From positions 1 through 62,322 of the forward strand of contig JAJYLQ010000021.1 of the NCBI GenBank assembly GCA_021787595.1: a stretch of DNA of 62,322 nt. Direction: 5' to 3'. This stretch comes from Chloroflexota bacterium. GTDB lineage: Bacteria; Chloroflexota; Anaerolineae; Anaerolineales; Villigracilaceae. The position numbers and the translations under genes are program-made. Below, in pieces: positions 35,361 through 46,320 of this stretch. The notes beneath the pieces were generated by a model. That model worked only from the letters and a program-made list of their open reading frames with translations, was not told the DNA's origin and ran no database searches. Numbering within the stretch: position 1 is the stretch's first letter; each line of letters begins with the position of its first letter.

Positions 35361-36512
35361 TTACGGCAATCGCCACAATCGAATCGTTTCATCATCAGAG
35401 GCGGAGGCAAGAATCAAACCGGCCGGTGACCAAGCCACGCGGTTGATCGTACCGACGTGACCGTGAAGCACCGCCGCATGTGCGCCGTCCGCGGCACGGA
35501 CAATGGTGATCAACTGATCCGCAGCGACTGCCAAATAACTTCCGCCGGCGGACCACGCCACCGAATTTACGCGCCCGCTGATGGCGGTCAGCCGCGTCCC
35601 ATCCGGCTTCCAAATGTCGCGACCAGCTGCCAAAAATCTTCCATCCGGCGACCAGGCGATCGCGTTGACATCGTCATTGCTCTGATACGCATCTGCGAGC
35701 CTGCCATTTCGATCATAGATTTCCAAATCGCCGTTCTCGTTGCCGATCGCGAATTTCGAGCCATCCGGCGACCAGGCCGCGCCCCATGCAGGGGTGCAAT
35801 GTTCACAGCCCGGCAAATAAGCCACTTCCGTCCCATCCACACGCCAAACTGCATAATCGGTTGCGCCGCCCAGCAATAATTTTCCATCCGGTGACCAAAG
35901 CAGGTTATAGAATTTGCCGCCGCTGTATTTTGTGCTCATGGTTGCAATGAGCGTTCCATCAGGTTTCCATAATTGAACTGTCGGATTGAGAAAACCAACG
36001 ATGGAACCCGTTGCGAAAATCGTTCCGTCGGGTGACCACGTAACCGCCCAAACATTGCCTTGGCCGGTGTTCAATACCTTGGCCAGCTTCCCATTCGAAC
36101 TCCACAGCCGGACAGTTTGATCGCTCGAACCGGAGGCAAGCAATTTACCATTCGGGGACCATGCCAAAGACAAGATCGAGCCGGTGTGTCCCTTCAATAC
36201 ATGAACCAATTGACCATTTGGATTCCAGAGTCGAATCGCGTTATCTGTTGGACTGTCCGATGCGGAAGCAAGAAGTGTGCCATCCGGATTCCAGGCAAGT
36301 TGGGTAACGCGTTCGGTGTGACCAGATAAAACAATGGCTGGGACAACCAGCGTCGGTACAATGGTCGGCGTTGAAGGTTCTATCGTAGAGGCAGATGGAA
36401 TAGCGGGCGAAACTGTTGGAGTTTCTGTCAACCGCGCGGCTTTCTCTGCCGACGAACCACAAGCAGAAAGAAACAATAACAGGATGATCGAACAAACTGA
36501 AATCGTCCTCAT
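35361..36512 (-). CDS. WD40-repeat lipoprotein
   Basis: A 383-residue protein. Type II signal peptide with lipobox LSAC (about residues 13-16), a Thr/Pro/Ser linker, then seven to eight WD40 blades. The repeats are unusually regular: each has a W(S/N)PDGxLLASxS or AWSPDGxxxA core and RLW-type ends (for example VRLWSSNGKL, IRLWNPNGQL, IRLWRLP), with the last blade closing at the C-terminus. Probably a β-propeller exposed outside the membrane as a binding platform. Start at 36512, with GAGGACG upstream. No obvious partner gene adjacent. Confidence 0.88.
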   Translation of the reverse strand: MRTISVCSIILLLFLSACGSSAEKAARLTETPTVSPAIPSASTIEPSTPTIVPTLVVPAIVLSGHTERVTQLAWNPDGTLLASASDSPTDNAIRLWNPNGQLVHVLKGHTGSILSLAWSPNGKLLASGSSDQTVRLWSSNGKLAKVLNTGQGNVWAVTWSPDGTIFATGSIVGFLNPTVQLWKPDGTLIATMSTKYSGGKFYNLLWSPDGKLLLGGATDYAVWRVDGTEVAYLPGCEHCTPAWGAAWSPDGSKFAIGNENGDLEIYDRNGRLADAYQSNDDVNAIAWSPDGRFLAAGRDIWKPDGTRLTAISGRVNSVAWSAGGSYLAVAADQLITIVRAADGAHAAVLHGHVGTINRVAWSPAGLILASASDDETIRLWRLP

Positions 36513-36605
36513 CTCGTCCTCATCTTTGAAATCGTCCACAGCTTTAAAGTGGCAGGCGCAATTCAATCAGCGGGCTTTGATCGCCGATTACCGATCGCTG
36601 ATTCC

Positions 36606-37595
36606 TTAATACTTGATGGCGCTGAGTTGATGCAGTTTGTCCATGCGATGCGTGGCTGTAATTTGACGAACCGTGCCGGTCAGGCCGCGCACCACGAGGC
36701 TGTCGGTCTTTGCGCCATCGCCAAAGTAGCGGACGCCGTGCAGCAGTTCGCCATCCGTGATTCCAGTAGCCGCGAAGAACACATCTTCGGATGAGACCAG
36801 ATCATCCATCGTCAGGATCTTGTCGAAATCATAGCCAGCCTCGCGGCCGCGGCGCAATTCGTCTTCATCGCGAGCGAACAACTTGCCCTGGATTTCTCCG
36901 CCCATGGCGCGCAGCGCGCAGGCCGCCAGCACACCTTCAGGCGTGCCGCCGATGCCGATCAAAACGTCCACGCCGGAATCGGGCCACGCCGTCATCAGCG
37001 CCGCGGCCACATCCCCGTCCGGGATGATGCGGATGCGCGCGCCGACCTTGCGAATCTCGGCAATCATTGCATCATGACGCGGACGGTCGAGGATGATCGT
37101 CGTGATGTCATCAATCTCTTTGCGCTTGGCTTTTGCAATGGCCCGGAGATTCTCGGTGATGGAATTCTCGATGTTGATCCTGCCTTTTGCTTCGGGGCCG
37201 ACTGCCAGCTTGTTCATGTAAACGAACGGACCGGGATTGAACATCGTGCCGCGCGGCGCGATGGCAACCGTCGCCAGCGAGTTGGTGCGGCCAAAAGCCA
37301 GAGGGCGGGTCCCGTCAATCGGGTCCACAGCCACGTCCACGTCCGGGGCCGAACCGTTGCCCACGATCTCGCCGTTGTAAAGCATCGGTGCGTGATCCTT
37401 TTCGCCTTCGCCAATGACGATGACGCCGTTGATGTCCACCGTTTGCAGGACCATCCGCATCGCGTTGACTGCGGCGGCATCGGCGGCTTCCTTATCGCCG
37501 CGTCCCATGAAACGGCCCGCCGCGAGCGCTGCGGCTTCGGTCACGCGCGCCAGTTCCAGCGCAAGGTTACGAGTGGGTGCATTATTATCCATCAT
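36606..37595 (-). CDS. glpX: fructose-1,6-bisphosphatase class II
   Basis: A 329-residue GlpX-type phosphatase. Metal and substrate motifs are IGEGEKDHAPMLYNGE, the phosphatase loop DPIDGTRPLAFG (about 92-103), and the late GIGGTPEGVLAACALRAMGGEIQG family signature split over about 215-240. It hydrolyses fructose 1,6-bisphosphate in gluconeogenesis; some relatives also take sedoheptulose bisphosphate. Double ATG start; GGAGGGA lies just before. It begins 12 bases after cdsA ends, so it is probably in the same operon. Confidence 0.95.
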   Translation of the reverse strand: MMDNNAPTRNLALELARVTEAAALAAGRFMGRGDKEAADAAAVNAMRMVLQTVDINGVIVIGEGEKDHAPMLYNGEIVGNGSAPDVDVAVDPIDGTRPLAFGRTNSLATVAIAPRGTMFNPGPFVYMNKLAVGPEAKGRINIENSITENLRAIAKAKRKEIDDITTIILDRPRHDAMIAEIRKVGARIRIIPDGDVAAALMTAWPDSGVDVLIGIGGTPEGVLAACALRAMGGEIQGKLFARDEDELRRGREAGYDFDKILTMDDLVSSEDVFFAATGITDGELLHGVRYFGDGAKTDSLVVRGLTGTVRQITATHRMDKLHQLSAIKY

Positions 37596-37607
37596 TCCCT
37601 CCGGGAT

Positions 37608-38417
37608 TCATTTGATGATGAAAAAGCGGATCCAATAGAAACCGATGACCGCGCCCCAGATGAGCGAATCGATGCGGTCGAATGCGCCGCCGTGTCCCGG
37701 GAAAAGATCGCCGGAATCCTTCTCGGCGCCGAAACGCTTGAAAAGACTTTCACCCAGATCGCCCAGTATGGTGACCGTGCTGAGGATAAATCCAAGTTCG
37801 AGTCCCTGCCAAATGCTCACGCGAAGCGGGCCATACGTCGAATAGGCATAAGCAAAGAAAGCGCCGTACAACGTCCCGGCAAATACGCCGGCCCAATATC
37901 CTTCCCAGGATTTTTTGGGACTCAGGCGCGCCGTCATTTTGTGTTTTCCATATCTCGCGCCGATGGAATACGCGCCTGAATCGGCCAGCCACACGATGGG
38001 AAGCGCAAACATCACCCACCATCCGCCGTTTGCCAATGTACGCAGATCATAGAGATACGAGCCGATCCAGCCCAAATACGCGAGTCCGCCAACCGTGATC
38101 GTAAAATCAAGCGCGGCCTGATCGCGGCCGCGCTCGTAGGCAAAAAGATGAACGGTCATTGCCAATAAGAGCAGTGCCGTAAAAACAGAGATGGCCCAGT
38201 CGGGCGCAAAGACCCGTCCGGCCAAAATCGCCAGCGTGCCGCCAACGGTGACCCAAACAGATGGTTCGTATTTTGCGGCGCGAAACATCTGAATGTATTC
38301 CCAGGATGACAATCCGAGGAAAAAGGCGATCACAAGAAAATAAAGGATTCCCCCGAAAAGCACTGCAAGAACAACGGGCACGAGCAGGAGCAGAGCCGTA
38401 ACGGTTCTTCTACCCAT
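37608..38417 (-). CDS. cdsA: phosphatidate cytidylyltransferase
   Basis: A 269-residue polytopic enzyme with about seven TM helices that makes CDP-diacylglycerol from CTP and phosphatidate. The C-terminal signature is present: SPKKSWEGYWAGVFAG, LGDLGESLFKRFGAEKDSGDLFPGHGGAFDRIDSL in pieces, with the metal-binding Asp residues. The ATG at 38417 overlaps the uppS stop by eight bases, as in many bacteria. Confidence 0.95.
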   Translation of the reverse strand: MGRRTVTALLLLVPVVLAVLFGGILYFLVIAFFLGLSSWEYIQMFRAAKYEPSVWVTVGGTLAILAGRVFAPDWAISVFTALLLLAMTVHLFAYERGRDQAALDFTITVGGLAYLGWIGSYLYDLRTLANGGWWVMFALPIVWLADSGAYSIGARYGKHKMTARLSPKKSWEGYWAGVFAGTLYGAFFAYAYSTYGPLRVSIWQGLELGFILSTVTILGDLGESLFKRFGAEKDSGDLFPGHGGAFDRIDSLIWGAVIGFYWIRFFIIK

Positions 38418-39156
38418 GAGTCTTGTGCGCCACCGCCTCTGTAACGCCTCCGTAGCGGCGATCCCGCTGGGCAAATGTTTCGAGCGCGCGGCGGTACTCC
38501 TCCTTGTCAAAATCGGGCCAATACGTCGGCGTGATATACCACTCCGAGTAGGCCGCCTGCCAGATCAGGAAATTGCTGATACGCAGTTCGCCCGATGTGC
38601 GGATGATCAAATCGGGATCGGGCACACCGACGGTGTACATGTACTGACTCACCAGATCGTCCGTGACTTTATCCGGCTCCACGCCATCCTTGATGATTCG
38701 CTGAATGGCCTGGACGATCTCATCGCGGCCGCCGTAATTCCACGCGATATTCAGAATGAGGCGGTTGTTGTTTTTCGTCAACTTCATGGCGTGCAGGACT
38801 TTTTCCTGGAGCCCGGGCGCCAGCTTCTCCAGCCGGCCGATATGGCGCAATTGCACGCCCTCCCCATGGAGTTCATTGAGTTCCCTGTCAATGACATCTT
38901 CAAGGATGTGCAGCAACCCCTGGACCTCTTCCGGGGGGCGCCCCCAATTTTCAGTGGAGAATGCGTAAATCGTCAGGTATTTGATCCCGAACTCGACCGT
39001 GGCGCGGATCACGCGCCGGAGGTTTTCCGTACCCGCTTTATGGCCCGCGAGGCGCGGCAGGCCGCGTGAAATCGCCCAACGTCCATTGCCGTCCATGATG
39101 ATGGCAACATGGCGGGGAATCTTTTCCAAAGGAATATCGAGAGGTTGATTGGGCAT
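38410..39156 (-). CDS. uppS: isoprenyl (undecaprenyl) diphosphate synthase
   Basis: A 248-residue cis-prenyltransferase. HVAIIMDGNGRWA (about 15-27) contains the catalytic Asp; LTIYAFSTENWGRP and the DLIIRTSGELRISNF substrate segment follow, with PTYWPDFD near the end. It makes the C55 lipid carrier for envelope synthesis. Translationally coupled to cdsA. No clear Shine-Dalgarno before its ATG. Confidence 0.95.
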   Translation of the reverse strand: MPNQPLDIPLEKIPRHVAIIMDGNGRWAISRGLPRLAGHKAGTENLRRVIRATVEFGIKYLTIYAFSTENWGRPPEEVQGLLHILEDVIDRELNELHGEGVQLRHIGRLEKLAPGLQEKVLHAMKLTKNNNRLILNIAWNYGGRDEIVQAIQRIIKDGVEPDKVTDDLVSQYMYTVGVPDPDLIIRTSGELRISNFLIWQAAYSEWYITPTYWPDFDKEEYRRALETFAQRDRRYGGVTEAVAHKTHG

Positions 39157-39249
39157 GACGGTCTTGTGGTCTTATAGTCAAATAGTCTAAATGGCCATTG
39201 GTGGAAACACAGACTGCCAGACTATGGGATCAAGCGACTATTCGACTAA

Positions 39250-39807
39250 TCACACTTCCATGATCTCCGCTTCTTTTTTCCTGCCAAGCTCGCCGACTTC
39301 TTCGATGAACTTGTCGGTCAGTTTCTGGAGATCCTCTTCGCCGTTTTTCAAATCGTCCTCTGAGATCAGCTTTTCTTTTTCGAATTCGCGCATATCGTTG
39401 TGCGAATCGCGGCGGATGTTGCGGATGGCTACGCGCGATTCTTCGAGCCGCGCATGAACTTGTTTGACCAGGTCATGGCGCCGCTCTTCGGTCAGCGGAG
39501 GCAGGTTCAGGTGGATGACTTTGCCGTCGGTATTGGGAGTCAGCCCAAGGTCCGAGGCTTGAATCGCCTTCTCGATTTCCTTGAGCGTGCCTGTGTCGAA
39601 TGGCTTGATCATCAGCGAGCGCGGTTCGGGTACGCTGATCGAAGCCAGCTGCATAAGCGGAGTCGGCGAACCATAATAACTGATTGCCAAACGTTCAACG
39701 AGGGCGGGATTGGCGCGTCCGGTTCGGATGGCGGCGAGGTCATCGCTCAGATTTTTGATCGCGCCCTGCATGCGATGTTCTGCGTCTTTCAGAAGGTCTT
39801 TTATCAC
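39250..39807 (-). CDS. frr: ribosome recycling factor
   Basis: A 185-residue RRF. The long three-helix-bundle region, TGRANPALVERL, the hinge and the conserved LNLPPLTEERR and IRNIRRDS segments are all present. It splits post-termination ribosomes with EF-G. The start is GTG at 39807, with TGGAGG upstream. Standard position between pyrH and uppS. Confidence 0.96.
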   Translation of the reverse strand: MIKDLLKDAEHRMQGAIKNLSDDLAAIRTGRANPALVERLAISYYGSPTPLMQLASISVPEPRSLMIKPFDTGTLKEIEKAIQASDLGLTPNTDGKVIHLNLPPLTEERRHDLVKQVHARLEESRVAIRNIRRDSHNDMREFEKEKLISEDDLKNGEEDLQKLTDKFIEEVGELGRKKEAEIMEV

Positions 39808-39937
39808 AGCGGCCTCCAGGGGAATTGGTCGTGGTTAAGGATACTCTAAAACATGAAAATATGCTATGGGAGAAGCGAAGCAGGAGAGCCATTGCCAGTG
39901 AAAAGATAGACTCTCGAAACGCGGATAAAAATATATC

Positions 39938-39966
39938 CTGCCCGCGCGAAATCCATCGTTGAGCGG
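39938..39966 (-). terminator. hairpin downstream of pyrH
   Basis: Minus strand: GCCCGC, 17-base loop, GCGGGC, followed by AGGATATATTTTTATCC. It lies just beyond the pyrH stop; moderate support because the loop is large. Confidence 0.45.
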
Positions 39967-39979
39967 GCTTCGAACGAAT

Positions 39980-41438
<1,459 letters not shown>

Positions 41439-41467
41439 TTTCCATCCTCAGTCGAAAACGCGGACTC

Positions 41468-42412
41468 CTAGTTGGAGTCGGCTTCCGGTTTCGTCTCTTC
41501 AACGGCTGCGCTTTTGTCCGTCTTTTCCTCGGCCCTCCCGGCTTCGGGCGCCACCGGCTCCTCAGACTTGCGCGTCGCGCTCAACTTGGCCAGCGTGGCT
41601 TCGCCGAGCAGCGCATCCTCATTGACCTCTTCATCAACATCCACCACCTTCGGCGCTTTGCGCGCTCGCGATTTTTCCTGTTTGGCTTCTGCCTCGGCCG
41701 GTTTGGATTCGACCGGTTCTTCATCCTTACGCACGGCTTTGCCTTCCATGACCGCGTCGGCAACCTTCGCAACCAGAAGCTTGATGGCACGGATGGCATC
41801 GTCATTCGACGGAATCACATAATCAATTCCAAACGGGTTGCAGTTCGTATCCACGAGCGCGACCACCGGAATATTCAACAGATTGGCCTCATGCACCGCC
41901 GCATCTTCGCGTCCGACATCCACCACAAAGATCAAATCCGGCACGCGCTTCATATTGCGGACGCCCGAAAGACGGATCTGCAAGCGGTCAATCTCGCGCT
42001 GAATCAGCAGGCCTTCCTTCTTGGTCAGCTTGTTGATGTCGCCGCTGTCGCGCAGCTGTTCAAGATGTTCGAGTTCCTGGATGCGGGCGTACATCGTGGC
42101 CCAGTTGGTCAACATGCCGCCCAGCCAGCGTTCCGTGACGTATGGCATCCCGGCGCGCGTCGCCTCTTCCTTGACGGTTTCCTGCGCCTGGCGCTTGGTG
42201 CCGACGAACAATACCGTCCCGCCGTTCGCAACCGTATCGCGGACGACGTTATACGCCTGGTTCAACAACTTCACCGTTTGCTGCAAGTCAATGATGTGAA
42301 TGCCATTGCGTTCGGTGAAGATGTACGGCTTCATGCGCGGGTCCCACTTGTTGGTGCGATGACCGAAGTGAACGCCGCTTTCGAGCAGAGCTTTCATTGA
42401 AATCACGGACAT
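41468..42412 (-). CDS. rpsB: 30S ribosomal protein S2 with acidic C-terminal tail
   Basis: A 314-residue S2. Core motifs [42 protein letters not shown] and the [20 protein letters not shown] region are complete by about residue 235. About 75 extra residues rich in Glu, Lys, Ala and Pro (for example [16 protein letters not shown]) follow; such tails are variable among bacteria. Start at 42412, with AGGAGA upstream. In-frame sequence further upstream is the structured leader. Confidence 0.96.
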   Translation of the reverse strand: MSVISMKALLESGVHFGHRTNKWDPRMKPYIFTERNGIHIIDLQQTVKLLNQAYNVVRDTVANGGTVLFVGTKRQAQETVKEEATRAGMPYVTERWLGGMLTNWATMYARIQELEHLEQLRDSGDINKLTKKEGLLIQREIDRLQIRLSGVRNMKRVPDLIFVVDVGREDAAVHEANLLNIPVVALVDTNCNPFGIDYVIPSNDDAIRAIKLLVAKVADAVMEGKAVRKDEEPVESKPAEAEAKQEKSRARKAPKVVDVDEEVNEDALLGEATLAKLSATRKSEEPVAPEAGRAEEKTDKSAAVEETKPEADSN

Positions 42413-42546
42413 ATTTCTCCTGCAATTTCCGTTCTCCAGACGCGTGGCGCCAGCGTGGAACGGAGTGAGTTTAGCGGGGATAGATACCCGCTCAGGGATG
42501 CTCGATGCCCATCCCGGGCAAGATGTGCGACGCTTTTGCGTCGCGG
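42413..42546 (-). promoter_or_regulatory. structured rpsB leader
   Basis: About 130 bases between the -10 box and the S2 start. Minus strand contains a perfect GCGACGC-AAAA-GCGTCGC hairpin, a GGGATG...CATCCC hairpin nested in GGGATG/CATCCC-type arms, and AGCGGG...CCCGCT. Such leaders upstream of rpsB often bind S2 to repress the operon; that role is inferred, and no known family motif was matched. Confidence 0.5.
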
Positions 42547-42552
42547 CGGGAG

Positions 42553-42558
42553 AGTATA
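42553..42558 (-). promoter_or_regulatory. -10 box of rpsB-tsf
   Basis: TATACT on the minus strand, about 140 bases upstream of the rpsB start. No strong -35 box could be assigned. Confidence 0.45.
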
Positions 42559-42733
42559 CCATAGAATTTTTTCCGTTTCCGATTCTGTGGAATCCAAAAT
42601 CTTTACACTCCATTCAGGCCAAATCCGACGTAAATCTACATGAAGACTTTTCGCGCTTTTCGAGCATCGAGGCTCCTCTTGTTCTCATCCTGACCCAAGA
42701 AAGTGTTTTGAAATTCATGAATAGACGTAGGCG

Positions 42734-42861
42734 TGTCATTCTGAGCGACCGCAGGGAGCGAAGAATCTCGCTTTTCAAGCCAGTTTTCCATCAAAATTTG
42801 AGATTCTTCGCGGCGCCCCCGCGTGTGCGGGATCTTCGACTTGGCGCCACTCAGAATGACA
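42734..42861. repeat. GTCATTCTGAGCG palindromic element
   Basis: Begins GTCATTCTGAGCGACC and ends GGCGCCACTCAGAATGAC, with AAGAATCTCG / GAGATTCTTCG internal arms. It shares word content with 3457-3565. It fills part of the 590-base divergent gap between rpsB and the GT2 gene; the remainder (42560-42733 and 42862-42950) shows nothing recognisable. Confidence 0.7.
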
Positions 42862-42950
42862 AGTTGAAACCATGATTTTGATTCTTAAAAACTCTCTTAG
42901 GCATTCGCTGTCTTGATCGAGAACCAGAATATCATGCCCGCCGAATCCGG

Positions 42951-42978
42951 CCTCCCTGCATAACAAGCAGGGAGGTTT
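42951..42978 (+). terminator. hairpin just upstream of the GT2 gene
   Basis: 9-bp stem CCTCCCTGC / GCAGGGAGG with a seven-base loop, followed by TTTATC. It is 26 bases before the GT2 start, so it could be an attenuator rather than the end of an upstream transcript. Confidence 0.55.
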
Positions 42979-43003
42979 ATCGTCAACCTTACAGGGATGC
43001 GTT

Positions 43004-44497
43004 ATGAACTATATGGCCGAAACTCTGGGTATTGTCTATCTTGCGATCCTTCTTGGGCTGGCATTTTATGGCATCAACAGCCTTATGACTGCCGGCCTTT
43101 TCCTGGTCGTCAAAAAAAGATGGGGCAATGAGCCTGTAACGCCGGAGCCAAAGGAATGGCCGCGCGTTACCGTGCAGCTTCCTGTGTTCAACGAGAAGTA
43201 CACGATGGAGCGTTTGCTGCGTGCGGTCACACATTTGGATTATCCGCGCGACTGCCTCCAAATCCAGGTCCTGGATGATTCCACGGACGATACATCATCG
43301 CTGTCCGCGCATCTGGTGGAAGAAAGCCGCGCCCGCGGGATCGACATCCAGTGGCTGCATCGAACGGATCGCTCCGGATACAAAGCGGGCGCGCTCGAAA
43401 AAGGCCTCGCCTCCGCTGACGGCAGCCTCATTGCCATCTTCGACGCGGATTTCCTCCCCGAACCAGACTGGCTGAAGAAAACCGTCCCCTGTTTTCAAGA
43501 CGGAAAATTGGGATGCCTGCAAACCCGCTGGGGGCACACCAACCGGGAATACAACTCGCTGACGATTGCCCAGGCGCTTGCCATTGACGGCCACTTCGTC
43601 GTCGAACAAACTGTCCGCTCGCGCAATGGACTGTTTCTCAACTTCAACGGCACCGCTGGCCTGTGGCGGCGATCCTGCATCGAGGACGCGGGCGGCTGGC
43701 AATCCGATACGCTGACCGAGGACCTCGACTTGAGTTATCGCGCCCAATTACGCGGCTGGCGGATCGGTTATTTGCCAGGCGTTGTCGTCCGTGCCGAATT
43801 GCCAGCTTACGTGGAAGCCTTCAAGCGGCAGCAATTCCGCTGGGCAAAAGGTTCCTTCGAGGTGGCGCGCAAAATCCTGCCGGACGTGCTCGAACGACGC
43901 GACCTGCCGCGGCATGTGCGGCTGGCTGGGCTCCTGCACATCACCGGTTATTTTGTTCATCCATTGATGGTCGCCTTGCTGCTGGTCACACTGCCAGTGG
44001 GATTATTCGCTCCGCATTTCTTCGATCTGCTGCCAATATCCATGATCGCGATGTTCGGCCCGCCGCTTCTGTATGCGGCGGCTGAAATGTCAGACACGCC
44101 GCCCTTGAAAGAGCGGCTCAAGATACTGCCGTTGTTGACCATTCTGGGCTTTGGGATTTCTCTCAATACAGCCATCGGCGTGATGGAGGGATTATTCGGC
44201 ACGGGCGGTGACTTTGTCCGGACGCCTAAATTCAACCTGGGCAACAATAGCAAGGCGAATTCCGCGCTGGACGGCGCGTATATGCCCCGCATCAGTCCTG
44301 TCATCTTTGGCGAAATCGGGCTGGGACTCTACGCCCTGCTCACCATTTTCAGTCTCGAACCATCTATGGGCTGGAAGATCATCCCCTGGATGTCCATCTA
44401 TTCGCTCGGCTATTTTTATGTCGCCGGGTTGAATCTCATCCAACATTGGCAGGCACAATCACGCCATTTCCCGCTGACCATCAAGCAAAATGTATAA
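43004..44497 (+). CDS. processive family 2 glycosyltransferase (membrane)
   Basis: A 497-residue GT2 enzyme. N-terminal TM (about 8-35), then the GT-A domain with VLDDSTDDT (about 90-98), DADFLPE (about 149-155), LTEDLDLSYR (about 237-246) and the product-binding QQFRWAKG (about 276-283), then four or so C-terminal TM helices. The D,D,D,QxxRW layout is that of cellulose-synthase-like and glucomannan synthases that polymerise and export a β-glycan. No PilZ domain or partner subunit is present. It converges on dnaA across a strong terminator. Confidence 0.92.
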   Translation: MNYMAETLGIVYLAILLGLAFYGINSLMTAGLFLVVKKRWGNEPVTPEPKEWPRVTVQLPVFNEKYTMERLLRAVTHLDYPRDCLQIQVLDDSTDDTSSLSAHLVEESRARGIDIQWLHRTDRSGYKAGALEKGLASADGSLIAIFDADFLPEPDWLKKTVPCFQDGKLGCLQTRWGHTNREYNSLTIAQALAIDGHFVVEQTVRSRNGLFLNFNGTAGLWRRSCIEDAGGWQSDTLTEDLDLSYRAQLRGWRIGYLPGVVVRAELPAYVEAFKRQQFRWAKGSFEVARKILPDVLERRDLPRHVRLAGLLHITGYFVHPLMVALLLVTLPVGLFAPHFFDLLPISMIAMFGPPLLYAAAEMSDTPPLKERLKILPLLTILGFGISLNTAIGVMEGLFGTGGDFVRTPKFNLGNNSKANSALDGAYMPRISPVIFGEIGLGLYALLTIFSLEPSMGWKIIPWMSIYSLGYFYVAGLNLIQHWQAQSRHFPLTIKQNV

Positions 44498-44498
44498 A

Positions 44499-44525
44499 AA
44501 CAGTCCCGAAAAAATCGGGACTGTT
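44499..44525. terminator. bidirectional terminator between GT2 and dnaA
   Basis: Perfect 11-bp stem AACAGTCCCGA / TCGGGACTGTT with an A5 loop, flanked by A-run and T-run so it can act on both converging genes. Confidence 0.85.
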
Positions 44526-44532
44526 TGCTTCT

Positions 44533-45867
44533 TCAAACAACCGCGGCCTGACCGTATAACTGCTGTTTCACATTGATGATCCGCCTGCGTAGATCAGGCT
44601 TGGTCTCGATCTCATTGCTGATCTTCTCGATTGCATACATCACTGTTGTGTGATCGCGTCCGCCCAGCACTTCGCCGATTTGCGGGAGCGACGAATCAGT
44701 TTCCTTACGCAATAGATACATGGCGACCTGCCGCGGTTCGGCAATTTTCTGGGAGCGACCTCGGCCGAGCAAAGCGTCCACCGTCGTCTGCCATTCGCGG
44801 GCGACCAATTCAATAACCTTTTCAGGCACAACATTCTGCCGCTGGGGCAGAAGATCGGCGAGTGCCACTTCCACAAGCTGCGGCGTCAGGGATTGGCCGC
44901 TTAAATCCGCGTACGCAATAATTCGATTCAACGCGCCTTCCAGTTCGCGGATGTTGGATTGAACGCGCCGGGCAATGGTATCCAGAATCTCGCCCGGGAT
45001 GAAGCGTCCGGTGCGTTCGGCTTTGGCGCGTAAAATTGCCAGGCGAGTCTCGAGGTCCGGCGGCTGGATATCCGCTGCCAGTCCCCATTCGAACCGGGAG
45101 CGCAGGCGCTCTTCCAGCGTCACCAGCGCCTTGGGCGGGCGGTCCGACGAAACAATGATTTGTTTATCCTGTCCGTGCAGGGTATTGAACGTATGGAAGA
45201 ATTCCTCCTGCGTGGATTCCTTGCCGGCGATGAACTGGATATCGTCCACCAGCAGCACATCCGCAAACCGGTATTTTTCGCGGAAGGCCTGGGTGGTATG
45301 GGTGCGGATGGCATTGACCATGTCATTGGTGAATTCTTCGGAGGAGACATACAACACGTTCAGGCCGCGCGTGTGGCAGGCGTTGCCGATGGCATGGAGC
45401 AGATGGGTCTTTCCCAGCCCGACTCCCCCGTACAGAAAAAGCGGATTGTAAGCGCGCGCCGGCTTTTCCGCGACTGCCTGGCACGCCGCATGTGCGAGAC
45501 GATTGCCCGAACCCACGACAAATGTCTCGAATGTATAGCGCGTATTGAGCGACGCATTGCGGGCGCGCGGTTCATCCTGGACCGGCGAGGCGGCTTCCGT
45601 TTCGACGGCCTCCGCTTCTTCCCCCTGCGACACCACAAAGTTGACCGCCACATTGGCGTCGAGAATGCCGACGAGCAGCCGGCTCACCGTGCTGGCCAGG
45701 CGGCTGTCCAGCCAATCGCGGGCATAGGCATTCGGCACTCCGACCGTGAGCGCGCCATTTTCATAAGAAAGCGGGTACGTGTCGCGTACCCAGGTATCGA
45801 ACGATGCCTTTGGCATTTCCATCTGAAGCTGCCCGAGCACTGACTGCCACGCCTGTTTTGCATTCAT
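44533..45867 (-). CDS. dnaA: chromosomal replication initiator DnaA
   Basis: A 444-residue DnaA. Domain I (1-85), variable domain II, AAA+ domain III with NPLFLYGGVGLGKTHLLHA (Walker A), VLLVDDIQFIAGK (Walker B) and RFEWGLAADI, and domain IV helix-turn-helix with RQVAMYLLRKE and GGRDHTTVMYAIEKI (DnaA-box-binding signature). It binds DnaA boxes to open oriC. It is not followed by dnaN or recF here, so the classical origin gene order is broken. Confidence 0.97.
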   Translation of the reverse strand: MNAKQAWQSVLGQLQMEMPKASFDTWVRDTYPLSYENGALTVGVPNAYARDWLDSRLASTVSRLLVGILDANVAVNFVVSQGEEAEAVETEAASPVQDEPRARNASLNTRYTFETFVVGSGNRLAHAACQAVAEKPARAYNPLFLYGGVGLGKTHLLHAIGNACHTRGLNVLYVSSEEFTNDMVNAIRTHTTQAFREKYRFADVLLVDDIQFIAGKESTQEEFFHTFNTLHGQDKQIIVSSDRPPKALVTLEERLRSRFEWGLAADIQPPDLETRLAILRAKAERTGRFIPGEILDTIARRVQSNIRELEGALNRIIAYADLSGQSLTPQLVEVALADLLPQRQNVVPEKVIELVAREWQTTVDALLGRGRSQKIAEPRQVAMYLLRKETDSSLPQIGEVLGGRDHTTVMYAIEKISNEIETKPDLRRRIINVKQQLYGQAAVV

Positions 45868-46320
45868 GATTCACTTCCTGGCACAATAGTAGGGTAGGTA
45901 AAACTAACCCGCCTTATTTCCGCGGCTTAGCAAGAAGAAAATATGATGTTGAGACCGATTAACTTCCAGGGGTTTAAGATGTGAACTCGCGCCACATCCA
46001 TCTCTCAGCGTCGAACCCATTCTAGCAGAAACACTTCATAAAAAACAACACTTTTCACCTACGACAAGTTAAAAACTTCTGTTTTTTTAAGATTGATCAA
46101 CGTTAAAGAATCATTAGGTACTGCGTCGAAGGATATGGCATTTATAGAACTGGCGTTTCAGCCAGAGACCCGCTGGAGTCCGAAACCACCCCCCATATAT
46201 GGGGCTGCGCGTCCTTTTCAGGCGCATATACGCGAACGCGTGTTAAAAAACGCGCCGCGAATTTTTTTAACTTCGCGGCCTGCGAACATCCGAAACCAGC
46301 GATTCAAATGTTAAAGAATT
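45868..46320. other. 453-base intergenic region upstream of dnaA, rich in symmetric motifs
   Basis: Holds no convincing gene. It contains a perfect palindrome CCCCATATATGGGG (46191-46204), a CTGGCGTTTCAGCCAG hairpin (about 46150-46165), two copies of TCCGAAACCA about 110 bases apart, and a GTTAAAAAA...TTTTTTTAAC inverted repeat (about 46242-46271). A+T-rich tracts lie at 46035-46095. I could not find a clear TTATCCACA-type DnaA box, so an origin is not claimed. Confidence 0.5.

Noticed and set aside
42413-42613. 67-codon extension of ribosomal protein S2
   Set aside because: The stretch contains hairpins and the -10 box, so it is a leader.
46093-46314. 73-codon plus-strand frame upstream of dnaA
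   Set aside because: Composed of palindromic and repeat-like DNA, no ribosome site, no recognisable protein features.
45868-46320. Replication origin next to dnaA
   Set aside because: No clear DnaA boxes and no dnaN/recF; symmetric motifs alone are not enough.
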